DNA of 14,954 nt from Actinomycetales bacterium (GCA_015655615.1 JAATES010000282.1:1-14954); one strand, 5' to 3'; numbered from the stretch's first letter, positions 1 through 6,923 are shown. Numbers and translations are program-made. The notes: generated by a model not told the origin, from the sequence alone.

Positions 1-24
1 GTGGAGGGGTTGCAGTACGGCGGA

Positions 25-1524
25 TCAGTGTGCCAGCACAGGCACCTCGTCCGGCTCGGAGACGGCCAGGTGCGCGTTGGCGAGCGAAAGCCCCTGACCG
101 CGGCGACGGAACACCAGAGCAGACATCACGGCTCCGAAGGCGAAGAAGCCGGCACTCCAGGAGTAGGCCGTGGAGTAGCTGGTGATCGCAGCCTGGACAG
201 CGGTCTGCGGCGTCACCGGTGTGTGGGTGAGCAGGAAGTCGGCGGCCGCCGTCGCAGCCAGGGTGTTGAGCAGCGCGGTGCCGATCGAGCCACCCACCTG
301 CTGGGCGGTGTTCACCAACGCGGACGCGACTCCTGCGAACTGGCGGTCGACGCCCAGCGTGGCCATCTGCATCGAAGCAGGCATGATCGTGCCGATTCCA
401 AAGCCGAGGACCAGCAGGGGCGGCAGCACGTTGGCGGCGTAGGTGCTCGACTCGTCGAGCGCTGTGAGATAGACCATTCCGATCGCTCCCAGCACCATGC
501 CGATCGGCACCATGACCTTGGGACCGAAGCGCGGCACGAGCAGGTTGGTGCCCAGCTGAGCCGCGAGCACCAGCATCCCGATCATGGGCAAGAAGGAGAG
601 GCCTGTCTCAATCGGGGAGAAGCCGAGAGTGAGCTGCAGGTAATAGGTCACGAACAGGAAGATCGCGAACATCGCGGTTCCGACGATCAGCACCGAAAGA
701 TAGGCCGCGCCCCGGTTCCGGTCGAGGATGATCGACAGGGGCAGCAGGGGATGTGCAGTGCGCTGCTGCCACAGGATGAATGTCACCAGCAGAATCAGGG
801 CCAGGACCAGCATTCCCCAGGTCAGTGGAGCATCCCAGCCGCCTGTCTCTGCATTGGAGAAGCCATAGACTAGCCCGAACAGGGCGCCCGAGACGAGGAC
901 AGTCCCCGGGACGTCCAGCCTGGGCCGCGCTCCACTGCGGGTCGTCTGAGGGACGAACAGATAGGCGCCCACGAGTGCGACCACGGCGATCACCACGTTG
1001 ATATACAGGTTCCATCGCCAGTCGAGCTTCTCCGTCAGGACTCCTCCGAGGAGCAATCCGACCGCACCTCCTGCACCGGCGATGGCGCCGAAGACGCCGA
1101 AGGCACGAGCTCGCTCCTTCGGAATGGTGAAGGTGGTCGTGAGCACTGCGAGGGCGGTCGGCGCGAGAATGGCGGCGAACACTCCCTGCAACGCACGTGC
1201 GGCCACTAACCAGCCGAAGGTGCCGGCAGCGCCACCCAGTGCCGATGCGAGGGCAAAGCCGATCAATCCGATGCTGAAGGTGCGACGACGCCCCAGGAGG
1301 TCGGACAGGCGCCCACCGAGGAGCAGCAGGCTGCCGAAGGCGAGCGAGTATGCGGTGACGACCCATTGCCGCTGACCATCGTTGAAGCCCAGATCCGCCT
1401 GAGCCGAGGGCAGTGCGATGTTCACGACGGTCGCGTCCAGGACGACCATGAGCTGAGCCAGGCCGACGACGATCAAGGTGACCCAGCGACGGTTGGTGAT
1501 CGCTGCGGAGGAAGATGATGACAT
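25..1524 (-). CDS. MFS drug-efflux transporter, DHA2 (EmrB/QacA-type) family
   Basis: This is an inner-membrane proton-driven exporter of the 14-helix DHA2 class, about 499 residues, a normal family length. Visible motifs are LDATVVNIALP in helix 1 (motif D1), GGRLSDLLGRRR in the loop 2-3 (motif A), ARALQGVFAAILAPTALAVL around helix 4 (motif B), and a Gly/Ala-rich helix 5 GAIAGAGGAVGLLLGGVLT (antiporter motif C). The reading frame also offers a GTG start at 1533. I chose ATG at 1524 because a -10 like TATAGA (1534-1539, minus strand) touches the GTG and places the transcript start 2-3 nt before the ATG. No Shine-Dalgarno sequence precedes either start, which fits a leaderless mRNA. It is divergent from a TetR gene 98 bp away, the usual arrangement for substrate-inducible efflux. 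The family export role is established; the substrate cannot be read from sequence. Confidence 0.93.
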   Translation of the reverse strand: MSSSSSAAITNRRWVTLIVVGLAQLMVVLDATVVNIALPSAQADLGFNDGQRQWVVTAYSLAFGSLLLLGGRLSDLLGRRRTFSIGLIGFALASALGGAAGTFGWLVAARALQGVFAAILAPTALAVLTTTFTIPKERARAFGVFGAIAGAGGAVGLLLGGVLTEKLDWRWNLYINVVIAVVALVGAYLFVPQTTRSGARPRLDVPGTVLVSGALFGLVYGFSNAETGGWDAPLTWGMLVLALILLVTFILWQQRTAHPLLPLSIILDRNRGAAYLSVLIVGTAMFAIFLFVTYYLQLTLGFSPIETGLSFLPMIGMLVLAAQLGTNLLVPRFGPKVMVPIGMVLGAIGMVYLTALDESSTYAANVLPPLLVLGFGIGTIMPASMQMATLGVDRQFAGVASALVNTAQQVGGSIGTALLNTLAATAAADFLLTHTPVTPQTAVQAAITSYSTAYSWSAGFFAFGAVMSALVFRRRGQGLSLANAHLAVSEPDEVPVLAH

Positions 1525-1533
1525 GAGAGTCAC

Positions 1534-1562
1534 TCTATACGGTACTGACTAGTTCCGGATAC
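1534..1562 (-). promoter_or_regulatory. Promoter of the MFS transporter gene
   Basis: On the minus strand TATAGA (1534-1539) is a good -10 element, 9 nt before ATG 1524. No convincing -35 is seen at the expected distance. The spacer region is occupied by the palindrome at 1540-1557, so a bound repressor would block RNA polymerase. The leaderless reading is an inference from this spacing. Confidence 0.45.
1540..1557. promoter_or_regulatory. Probable TetR operator palindrome
   Basis: CGGTACT-GACT-AGTTCCG is an 18-bp imperfect palindrome: 7-bp arms with one mismatched pair and a 4-bp centre. It lies directly upstream of the -10 of the efflux gene and within the 98-bp gap to the divergent TetR gene. 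Size, symmetry and position match TetR-family operators. A looser pair, TACAG (1569-1573) and CTGTA (1585-1589), lies nearer the regulator gene and could be a second site. Binding by the neighbouring TetR protein is an inference. Confidence 0.55.
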
Positions 1563-1606
1563 CCTCAGTACAGTAATGTTGCTCCTGTAGCATGGATCCC
1601 TAGTAG

Positions 1607-1614
1607 AAGGGAGG
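1607..1614 (+). promoter_or_regulatory. Ribosome binding site of the TetR gene
   Basis: AAGGGAGG, a near-perfect Shine-Dalgarno sequence 8 nt before ATG 1623. It fixes this start and contrasts with the three genes nearby that lack any such site. Confidence 0.8.
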
Positions 1615-1622
1615 CCGCTGCA

Positions 1623-2249
1623 ATGACGCGGACGGACACCACCGGGACCCGGCCCCGACTCGGACGCAAACGCGACCACGCCCGCGACCCCGAGATCCTC
1701 GAGGCCACCCTCGACATCTTGGCGGAGACCGGGTACGAGGGCATGACCATCGACATGGTCGCGGCACGGGCCAAGGCCGGAAAGGCCACCGTGTACCGGC
1801 GCTGGGCGTCGAAGCCCGAACTCATTCTCGACGCCGTGGCCTGCATGAAGTCCAGCGAAGTCGACTTCACGTCACCGCCCAGCACCGGGACCCTGCGCGG
1901 TGACCTGGTCGCCATGGTCAAGTCGCCGACGCTCCGAGAAGGAGAGCGGAAGCTCAAGGTCATGGCCGGAATCGTCTCGATGATCGCCCGGGACCCCGAG
2001 CTCGCGGCTGCGGCACGTGCCGCGATCGTCGAGCCGCGCGCGCAGGCCAACCTCATCATCTTCCAGCGGGCCATCGATCGTGGCGAGATCCCCGGCGACG
2101 CCGACGTCGAGACGCTGTGCACCATCAGCCCGGCCCTGGTCGCCTACCGCGTCCTGATGCTCGGCATACCGGTGGATCGCGAGTACCTGATCGCCACCAT
2201 CGACAAGATCGTCCTGCCCGCGGCGGGCTGGCAGCCGCCACGTCTCTGA
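1623..2249 (+). CDS. TetR/AcrR family transcriptional repressor
   Basis: A 208-residue TetR-type regulator, which is the family's usual length. The N-terminal helix-turn-helix spans about residues 22-72: helix 1 ILEATLDILAETGYEGMTID, turn AARAKAGKATVYRRW, then the typical SKPELILDAV. The rest (about 75-208) is an all-helical ligand-binding and dimerisation domain with no recognisable ligand signature. The start is well supported by AAGGGAGG at 1607-1614, 8 nt before the ATG. The gene diverges from the MFS exporter, so the likely job is repression of that exporter and of itself, relieved by an exported compound; this is inferred from arrangement and from the palindrome in between. It converges with the hydrolase gene, the two stop codons being about 10 bp apart with no obvious strong terminator. 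Confidence 0.93.
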   Translation: MTRTDTTGTRPRLGRKRDHARDPEILEATLDILAETGYEGMTIDMVAARAKAGKATVYRRWASKPELILDAVACMKSSEVDFTSPPSTGTLRGDLVAMVKSPTLREGERKLKVMAGIVSMIARDPELAAAARAAIVEPRAQANLIIFQRAIDRGEIPGDADVETLCTISPALVAYRVLMLGIPVDREYLIATIDKIVLPAAGWQPPRL

Positions 2250-2258
2250 CCAGACCCG

Positions 2259-3083
2259 CTAGGCCGTCGCGACTGGACGCTCCACTGCAGGCACCTGCGC
2301 CGCGGGCTGGTGGATGGCGACGTGTTCAGCGAACAGGCCGGGCCACGCCATGATGCCATAGGGCGTCCGGGCGATGGTCAGCTTGGAATCGCGGATCAAT
2401 GAATGCAGGGCATTGGCCGTGCTGATGGGGTGTGCCGGGTCCCCGATCCACGCCAGGATCAGAGTCGGAGTGCTGACCTCGGCCAGCAAGGCAGGATCGG
2501 GCAGGTCGGCCAGAGCGGCACCGCGCAGGACGGCGGGCAGAAACGCCTCGATTACCGCAGGCCGCGTCTCAGGAGCGTCAGCGAGTGCCGGTGGCACCGA
2601 TGCATTGCTTCCGAATTCGACAAAGGCATCCAGGCCTTGCTCTTCGACCAGATCGGCACCGGCCCGATACGCCTCGGCCTGCGCCCGCCTAGTGTCCCAT
2701 GCTGTCGGCGGGGACACCAGGGTGAGGCTCGCGAACCGGCGGGGATCCCGGACCGCGGCATGGAGCAGGGTTCCCGTTCCCATGGACGTCCCCACGCCGT
2801 GGACCTGCTCACCTGGGGCGACATGGTCGAGAAGCGCCAGGAGATCGTCAGCAAGCCGATCCCATCCGTACGATGCCGGATCGGTGTCTCCACTGGAACT
2901 GCCGTGCGCTCGCGCGTCGTACCGCAACACCCGGTGCGCGCGCAGCGGGCGTCCGAGGTCCAGTCCAAGCTGTCCGTCACGGACCCGGCAGGACGTCAGA
3001 CCGTGCAACTGGACAACGAGCGGGCCCGAGTCTCCGGACACGTCGTAGTCGATCACGGCTGTGGCGAGGTCGAGCGTGGACAC
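2259..3083 (-). CDS. Alpha/beta-fold hydrolase, possibly lacking the canonical catalytic His
   Basis: A cytoplasmic-looking alpha/beta hydrolase of 274 residues. Visible landmarks are the oxyanion-hole HG at residues 27-28 (VVQLHGLT), the nucleophile elbow GTSMG with Ser100, and the acid in AWIGDPAHP at Asp215. Where family members carry G-H-(M/x) before a Pro-rich helix near the C-terminus, this protein reads PYGIMAWPGLF, so Ile244 stands in the His position; His254 or His258 might substitute. The frame is open up to 3167, but GTG at 3083 is the better start: GGAGG lies 4 nt upstream, and the longer version would overlap the divergent gene. A promoter TTGATG-17-TATAGA (3133-3161) fits. Substrate unknown; it could be an esterase, lactonase or peroxidase-like enzyme, or an inactive relative. 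Confidence 0.85.
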   Translation of the reverse strand: MSTLDLATAVIDYDVSGDSGPLVVQLHGLTSCRVRDGQLGLDLGRPLRAHRVLRYDARAHGSSSGDTDPASYGWDRLADDLLALLDHVAPGEQVHGVGTSMGTGTLLHAAVRDPRRFASLTLVSPPTAWDTRRAQAEAYRAGADLVEEQGLDAFVEFGSNASVPPALADAPETRPAVIEAFLPAVLRGAALADLPDPALLAEVSTPTLILAWIGDPAHPISTANALHSLIRDSKLTIARTPYGIMAWPGLFAEHVAIHQPAAQVPAVERPVATA

Positions 3084-3106
3084 GGCGCCTCCGGACCGAA
3101 TGAGGA

Positions 3107-3161
3107 TTGTCGCATTCCGGCAATTTTGTCCCTCTATACTACCGGAAATGCGCCTCATCAA
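3107..3161. promoter_or_regulatory. Compact bidirectional promoter between hydrolase and condensation-protein genes
   Basis: Minus strand: TTGATG (3156-3161), 17-bp spacer, TATAGA (3133-3138), giving a leader of about 45 nt before GTG 3083. Plus strand: TATACT (3135-3140) followed 7 nt later by ATG 3148, the spacing of a leaderless transcript; I see no good -35 for this direction. The two -10 elements overlap, so the polymerases would compete. An inverted repeat TTCCGG (3115-3120) and CCGGAA (3142-3147) brackets both -10 elements and could be an operator. Confidence 0.5.
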
Positions 3162-4524
3162 TATCACGCAGGTGGCACTGCCACCGGGGCGTCTCCGGTC
3201 TTATGCACTCCGTGTGCCCTCGGCAACGGGACAGCGGCTCCCGGTGTCCTTCGATCAGCAGCGCCACGTGGGGGAGGGCGACCGTCCCGCCTCGTGGATG
3301 GCTATCGCCTTTCGCCTGCCGGGCTCGTTGCCCGTTGCGAACCTGGCCCGGGCGTGGTTGGCGACCGTGGAGCGGCACGGAACCCTGCGCACGGTCTTCT
3401 CACCTGCCCCCTCCCGCCCTCTGGCCTCGGGTCCGGACATGCATTCCCGATCAGACCGCTCCACGACACCCGCCCTGGCCGAGGTCACGGTCGAGGAGGG
3501 GCACTGGATCGAACACCTCCTGCCAGCCGGGTGCGAGGTCCGCGAGGTCATCCGCGACCTGTTCGACGAGGCCTGCCGTCCTTTCTCACGACCTTCCCAT
3601 CGGCTGGTCCTGCTGGAGCCCGCCATGGGCCGGCCTTACGTCGTGATCGGGGCGGATCATTCGCATGTGGACATGTGGTCCATGCTCCTCCTGATCCGTG
3701 ACCTGCTGGCCGGACTCCACGACATCGCACTGGGCTTGCAACCCGGCTCGTCGCTGCCCCCCGTACGCGCCTTTGCCGAGCACACCGCCCAGCTCTCGTC
3801 CGCGGCGCCTCCACCGAGCGCTGTCCGGGACCGCTGGAACCAGATCCTGCAGGCAAACGGAGGCGCCATGCCTGTGTTCCCGCTGGACCTCGGTGACCTC
3901 TCTCATCCACGACCCGAGGTGGTCGAGGTGCGTGACGTCGTCGATGCCGGTGGCCTGGACCGCCTGGCAGGACATGCCGCGGAGCAGGGTGTCCGGCTGC
4001 TCCCTTTCGCGATGTCGGTCCTCGCCGCTGCGACCAGAAAGCTCTCCGGGCAAGCATTGCGGGCCGTCTTTCCGGTCCACAGCCGCCACGACGCGCAATG
4101 GCATGATTCGGTCGGATGGTTCATCACGAATTCGGTGCTGGAATGCGAGGACTCGGATCCCGCGAGCTGCGCGGTGTCCATCAAAGAGGCGTTGCAGCTC
4201 GGCTCCTATCCGCTGGCCCCGATCTTCGCACCCCTGGGAGGCATGCCCGCCGGACCGGGGATGTTCGCGATCTCCTGGCTGGACACCCGCAGGCTTCCGG
4301 TGCGTCTCGACCCAGGGCTGCAGATCCAGTACGTGTCCGCCTCACTGCGCGTCGATGGCGTCATGATCTGGTTCATCGTCAACGAGGAAGGCCTACATCT
4401 GCGCTGCCGATATCCGGAGACGCCTCAGGCCCGCACCAACGTCGGTATGTGGCTCGATGCGATCGAGTCCGGACTGCGGATGAGCGCGCGGCCCTCTTCG
4501 TGGGGCGACGCCCACGAGGCATAA
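3148..4524 (+). CDS. Stand-alone condensation-domain protein (CoA/carrier-dependent acyltransferase fold)
   Basis: A 458-residue single-domain member of the NRPS condensation / PapA acyltransferase superfamily. Core 1 is PVSFDQQRH (32-40) followed by WLATVERHGTLRTVF (70-84). The catalytic motif HHxxxDG appears as DHSHVDM (170-176): His171 and the structural Asp175 are kept, but the first His is Asp and the Gly is Met. The later motif DSVGWFITNS (320-329) matches the VGFFVNT region. There is no adenylation, carrier or ketosynthase domain next to it, so acyl donor and acceptor are unknown. The frame is open from 3061, but ATG 3148 fits the -10 element and the conserved N-terminal start of the domain, and no ribosome binding site is seen. 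Probably a free-standing ester- or amide-forming enzyme; a non-catalytic role is possible. Confidence 0.82.
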   Translation: MRLINITQVALPPGRLRSYALRVPSATGQRLPVSFDQQRHVGEGDRPASWMAIAFRLPGSLPVANLARAWLATVERHGTLRTVFSPAPSRPLASGPDMHSRSDRSTTPALAEVTVEEGHWIEHLLPAGCEVREVIRDLFDEACRPFSRPSHRLVLLEPAMGRPYVVIGADHSHVDMWSMLLLIRDLLAGLHDIALGLQPGSSLPPVRAFAEHTAQLSSAAPPPSAVRDRWNQILQANGGAMPVFPLDLGDLSHPRPEVVEVRDVVDAGGLDRLAGHAAEQGVRLLPFAMSVLAAATRKLSGQALRAVFPVHSRHDAQWHDSVGWFITNSVLECEDSDPASCAVSIKEALQLGSYPLAPIFAPLGGMPAGPGMFAISWLDTRRLPVRLDPGLQIQYVSASLRVDGVMIWFIVNEEGLHLRCRYPETPQARTNVGMWLDAIESGLRMSARPSSWGDAHEA

Positions 4525-4531
4525 CGCGGCC

Positions 4532-4559
4532 TCCGGCAGATCCCGTCAGTCGGGCCGGA
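4532..4559. terminator. Bulged GC-rich hairpin after the condensation-protein gene
   Basis: TCCGG (4532-4536) pairs with CCGGA (4555-4559), and CCCG (4542-4545) with CGGG (4551-4554), around a TCAGT loop, with a 5-nt bulge on the left arm. It begins 7 nt after the stop codon at 4524 and overlaps the end of the YnfA remnant read from the other side. There is no T-run, so termination in either direction is plausible but unproven. Confidence 0.45.
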
Positions 4560-4678
4560 ATCCGTCGAGAACGATGGCCAACAGCAATGAGCCCGCCACG
4601 AACACTCTGCCAGACGAGACATGCGCCCCCGATCTCCGCCAAGGCTGCCAGGCCGAACAGCAGCACGGTCCGGGCAAC
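4546..4678 (-). pseudogene. ynfA: YnfA (UPF0060) small membrane protein remnant with internal deletion
   Basis: The frame from 4678 reads VARTVLLFGLAALAEIGG and then CLVWQ, the conserved first helix of the YnfA/UPF0060 family of four-helix inner-membrane proteins. From 4602 a different frame reads FVAGSLLLAIVLDGFRPD and then a stop (4546-4548), which is the family's exact C-terminal ending. Between them about 45 of the usual 107-110 residues are missing and the frame changes near 4603-4607. The head and tail are therefore joined by an internal, out-of-frame deletion. No start codon is left: the head runs in frame out of the regulator remnant upstream. The family function is poorly known, with a role in export of small cations proposed for some members; this copy cannot make the protein. 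Confidence 0.8.
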
Positions 4679-4702
4679 GGTCAGCGGTCGATCGTGCCAG
4701 GA

Positions 4703-4984
4703 GAGGTCGACCTGGGTCGGTGCCGGCTGTGACGCATCGGAGTACTTGGCGCGGATGTTCCGGATGTGCTCCAGCACCGTGTTGCGGGAGAAGCCCAGTT
4801 CTCTCGCCAGACACATAGAGGCCGAGGACATCGACCTCTCGAGGTGTCAACGTCACTGCCCGACTCCGGATCAGTGACGATCACCGAGGCCCACACAGCA
4901 GGTGCCCTGACCTCGCCGCTGAGCTCGTGACGTGTGGCCTCGATCAGCGCCTGCCGTGTGGGCGACGACTATGACGTTCAGGCC
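4703..4984 (-). pseudogene. LuxR/NarL-type regulator remnant, C-terminal HTH spread over three frames
   Basis: Reading the minus strand downward, one frame gives RQALIEATRHELSGEVR and then AVWASVIVTDPESG. A second frame gives TLTPREVDVLGLYVSGE (the start of a LuxR-type DNA-binding domain, 4854 downward). A third gives LARELGFSRNTVLEHIRNIR and then AKY...PAPTQVDL (4810 to 4703), the recognition helix and end of the same domain. Only together do they rebuild a GerE-type HTH, and a few residues are missing at the second break. A stop lies in the first frame just upstream. An N-terminal receiver domain is not recognisable, though decayed coding sequence may reach about 5035. The last frame continues without a stop into the YnfA remnant. 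Non-functional; the original target is unknown. Confidence 0.72.
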
Positions 4985-5074
4985 GCGAAGACTACGTGCA
5001 GGTCGCGTTCAGGATGCTGGAAACCCCGCTCCACGAACCCTTAGCTGGAACCAGCCTATCGGATCGAGGAAGAC
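4985..5074. other. Unassigned 90-bp end of the decayed region
   Basis: Between the recognisable regulator remnant and the antiporter stop codon I see no gene, RNA or clear hairpin. A short minus-strand stretch (HPERDLHVVFAA, ending in a stop near 4980) could be more of the decayed regulator, but it is too short to assign. Confidence 0.3.
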
Positions 5075-6733
5075 TCACGGCCCCTCGTCGTCCCCTCTCC
5101 ACTGGCCGGGTGCAGCCTGCAGTTCGATACTGATCTGTTCCGCATCGAGGCTCACAAGGGCACTGCGCAGGACGTCTGCACCGTATGTGCCATCGTCGCG
5201 AGCATCCAGCAGGGCGTTACGCTGCGCCGCGATCACTGCGAGGCGCAGCGGCCCCCCTGTCATCGGTTCCTTCGCATCCGCCGCATCAGCACTCACGCGG
5301 TCGTCCACGTCACCAAGCAGGGCCAGCACCTTGGCATGCTCGGCTTCGATCAGTGCCCGGTCAGTCGCCTGGGGCTTGATCCGGCGCACCAGGAGCGGGA
5401 GCGTCCCGCCCTGGATCAAGAGCGAGGAACCTGCGACGCAGAAGGCGATGAAGATCAGCAGAGCCCGATGCGGAGTGTGCGACGGCAATGTCTGTGCCGC
5501 TGCCACGGTGACCGCACCGCGCATACCGGACCAGACCAGCACACCGCCGTCGCGCCAGCTCAGCGGAGCTGCCCGGAAGTACTCGATGTCCGCGAGAACG
5601 CGCCGGGTACGGGTCCTGATGCGTTCCAGCCGCCCAGCCGTGGTGGCACCGCGGCCAGGGCCTCTGGTGGACATGACGACATCCGGGGCCTCCAGGCGTT
5701 GCTGCACGACGTCGAGCCGAGGCTTGACGCGTTCACCACGACGCGCGCGCCGATCCAGTCTCCGCAACAGCGGGACGATGTAGGCCGCCCGTACCAGGAT
5801 GGTGAGGACCAGTGCCCCAGCCGCCACCCAGACTGCCGCCACGACTCCCACGCTCTCCAAGCCCACCTCGGTCACGATGCCGAACAGTTCCAGCCCCATC
5901 ACCAGGAAGATCGCGCCTTCCAAGATGACCTCGACGGTCTGCCAGTTCTGACTGTCCGACAGCCGGTGGAAAGCCGAGAGCCGACGTGCAGCGCCATGCC
6001 CCGTCACCAGGCCCGCCACCACCGCTGCCACCAGTCCTGATCCACCGAGCAGTTCGGCCGGGATGGCAGCGAGGAAGGGAACCGTGAAGGACACCACGGT
6101 GTTCACCGTGGCGTCGGCCAGTCTCGCACGCACCCTGAGGTTCAGCTTCCCCACCACGATGCCCGTCAGGCACGCGAAGATCACGGCCCGAGCGAATTCA
6201 CCGACCACGCCCGCTGCGGACACCGACACCACGGTCCCTGCCAGCGCCGCGCGCAGGAGCACCAGTGCGGTGGCATCGTTGAGAAGACTCTCGCCCTCGA
6301 GCACCGAGGCCACTCTGCCGGAGACCCCCACGCTCTTGACGATCGACGTCGCCACAGCATCGGTCGGGCTGACGATCGCTCCTAGGGCCAGACCCCACCA
6401 CAGACCCAGTCCCGGTATCGCCCAGGCAAAGAAGATTCCCAGAATCACTGTAGATAACACCACAAGAACAACGGAGAGCCCGCTGATCGCAGTGAACTCG
6501 CGGCGGAAGTTCATCGCAGGCATCGACACGGCCGCCGAATAGAGCAGGGGAGGAAGCACCCCTTCGAGGATCCACTCCGACTGGATCTCCACCACGGGAA
6601 CGAAAGGCAAAAAGCTGATGGCGATGCCCAGGACGACCAGAATCAGCGGAGAGGCGACGCGAAGCCGAGGTGCCAAGGTGACGGATGCGGCGACTGCGAG
6701 CAGACCCGCCACAGCAATGATCAGTATCGGCAC
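5075..6733 (-). CDS. Na+/H+ antiporter, CPA1 (NhaP/NHE-type) family
   Basis: A 552-residue inner-membrane monovalent cation/proton antiporter, involved in pH and sodium homeostasis. About a dozen hydrophobic helices fill residues 1-325 and 392-450. Ion-site motifs are GAIVSPTDAVA (118-128, Asp125) and EGESLLNDATALVLL (146-160, Asp153); WSGMRGAV (401-408) is the conserved late-helix motif. A basic hydrophilic segment of about 65 residues (325-391, many Arg) interrupts the last helices, and a hydrophilic tail (455-552) with several Asp/Glu pairs probably faces the cytoplasm and could sense pH; these two roles are inferred. The start is GTG at 6733 with GGGAG about 11 nt upstream. Whether it carries Na+, K+ or Li+ cannot be told. 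Divergent from the small gene at 6921. Confidence 0.93.
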   Translation of the reverse strand: MPILIIAVAGLLAVAASVTLAPRLRVASPLILVVLGIAISFLPFVPVVEIQSEWILEGVLPPLLYSAAVSMPAMNFRREFTAISGLSVVLVVLSTVILGIFFAWAIPGLGLWWGLALGAIVSPTDAVATSIVKSVGVSGRVASVLEGESLLNDATALVLLRAALAGTVVSVSAAGVVGEFARAVIFACLTGIVVGKLNLRVRARLADATVNTVVSFTVPFLAAIPAELLGGSGLVAAVVAGLVTGHGAARRLSAFHRLSDSQNWQTVEVILEGAIFLVMGLELFGIVTEVGLESVGVVAAVWVAAGALVLTILVRAAYIVPLLRRLDRRARRGERVKPRLDVVQQRLEAPDVVMSTRGPGRGATTAGRLERIRTRTRRVLADIEYFRAAPLSWRDGGVLVWSGMRGAVTVAAAQTLPSHTPHRALLIFIAFCVAGSSLLIQGGTLPLLVRRIKPQATDRALIEAEHAKVLALLGDVDDRVSADAADAKEPMTGGPLRLAVIAAQRNALLDARDDGTYGADVLRSALVSLDAEQISIELQAAPGQWRGDDEGP

Positions 6734-6808
6734 GGCGTCTCACTCCCTCAGAAGTCACTCGTTAGAACCCCGTCCCGCCGCGGAAGACTCCCCGAAGGTC
6801 TCCGGGCC

Positions 6809-6821
6809 GTGACCGGGTCAC
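6809..6821. promoter_or_regulatory. Perfect 13-bp palindrome upstream of the antiporter
   Basis: GTGACC-G-GGTCAC, with 6-bp perfect arms around one base, lies 76 bp upstream of the antiporter start and 100 bp upstream of the divergent gene. It could be an operator for either. The rest of the 187-bp gap holds the promoter of the gene at 6921; I see no clear -10/-35 pair for the antiporter. Confidence 0.35.
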
Positions 6822-6859
6822 CATCCTGGCACAGCGGCTGTCGACGCTGCCATCTGAAC

Positions 6860-6923
6860 CATTTCAGGCCGGGACCTTCGGTGGTTGTCTCCAAGCGTCA
6901 AGTCGAAGTAAAATCCTGAAATG
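6860..6923. repeat. Inverted repeat bracketing a leaderless promoter
   Basis: CATTTCAGG (6860-6868) and CCTGAAATG (6915-6923) are exact 9-bp inverted copies 46 bp apart. The right arm contains the ATG start codon of the next gene, and the pair encloses its -35 and -10 elements. The distance suits binding by a dimer or DNA looping better than an RNA hairpin, because the left arm lies outside the predicted transcript. Confidence 0.5.
6885..6914 (+). promoter_or_regulatory. Promoter of the PD-(D/E)XK-like gene (leaderless)
   Basis: TTGTCT (6885-6890), 18-bp spacer, TAAAAT (6909-6914). The ATG begins 7 nt after the last base of the -10, so transcription should start at or within a base of the start codon. 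No Shine-Dalgarno sequence is present. Confidence 0.6.

Noticed and set aside
1..873. 290-residue plus-strand open frame antisense to the MFS gene
   Set aside because: Opposite a well-supported transporter; composition is typical antisense GC-rich sequence with no motif.
2222..2239. GGCGG/CCGCC hairpin at the end of the TetR gene
   Set aside because: Only 5 bp, entirely inside the coding region, and with no T-run; not convincing as a terminator.
2403..3701. 432-residue plus-strand open frame across the hydrolase and condensation genes
   Set aside because: Overlaps two recognisable coding regions and their promoter, and shows no domain.
5043..5056. Small inverted repeat GCTG-GAAC-CAGC upstream of the antiporter stop
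   Set aside because: A 4-bp stem is too short to separate from chance.
4116..5783. Plus-strand open frames of 250-280 residues over the pseudogene region and the antiporter 3' end
   Set aside because: Arg/Ser/Pro-rich shadows; the minus strand carries the recognisable YnfA, LuxR and antiporter sequence.
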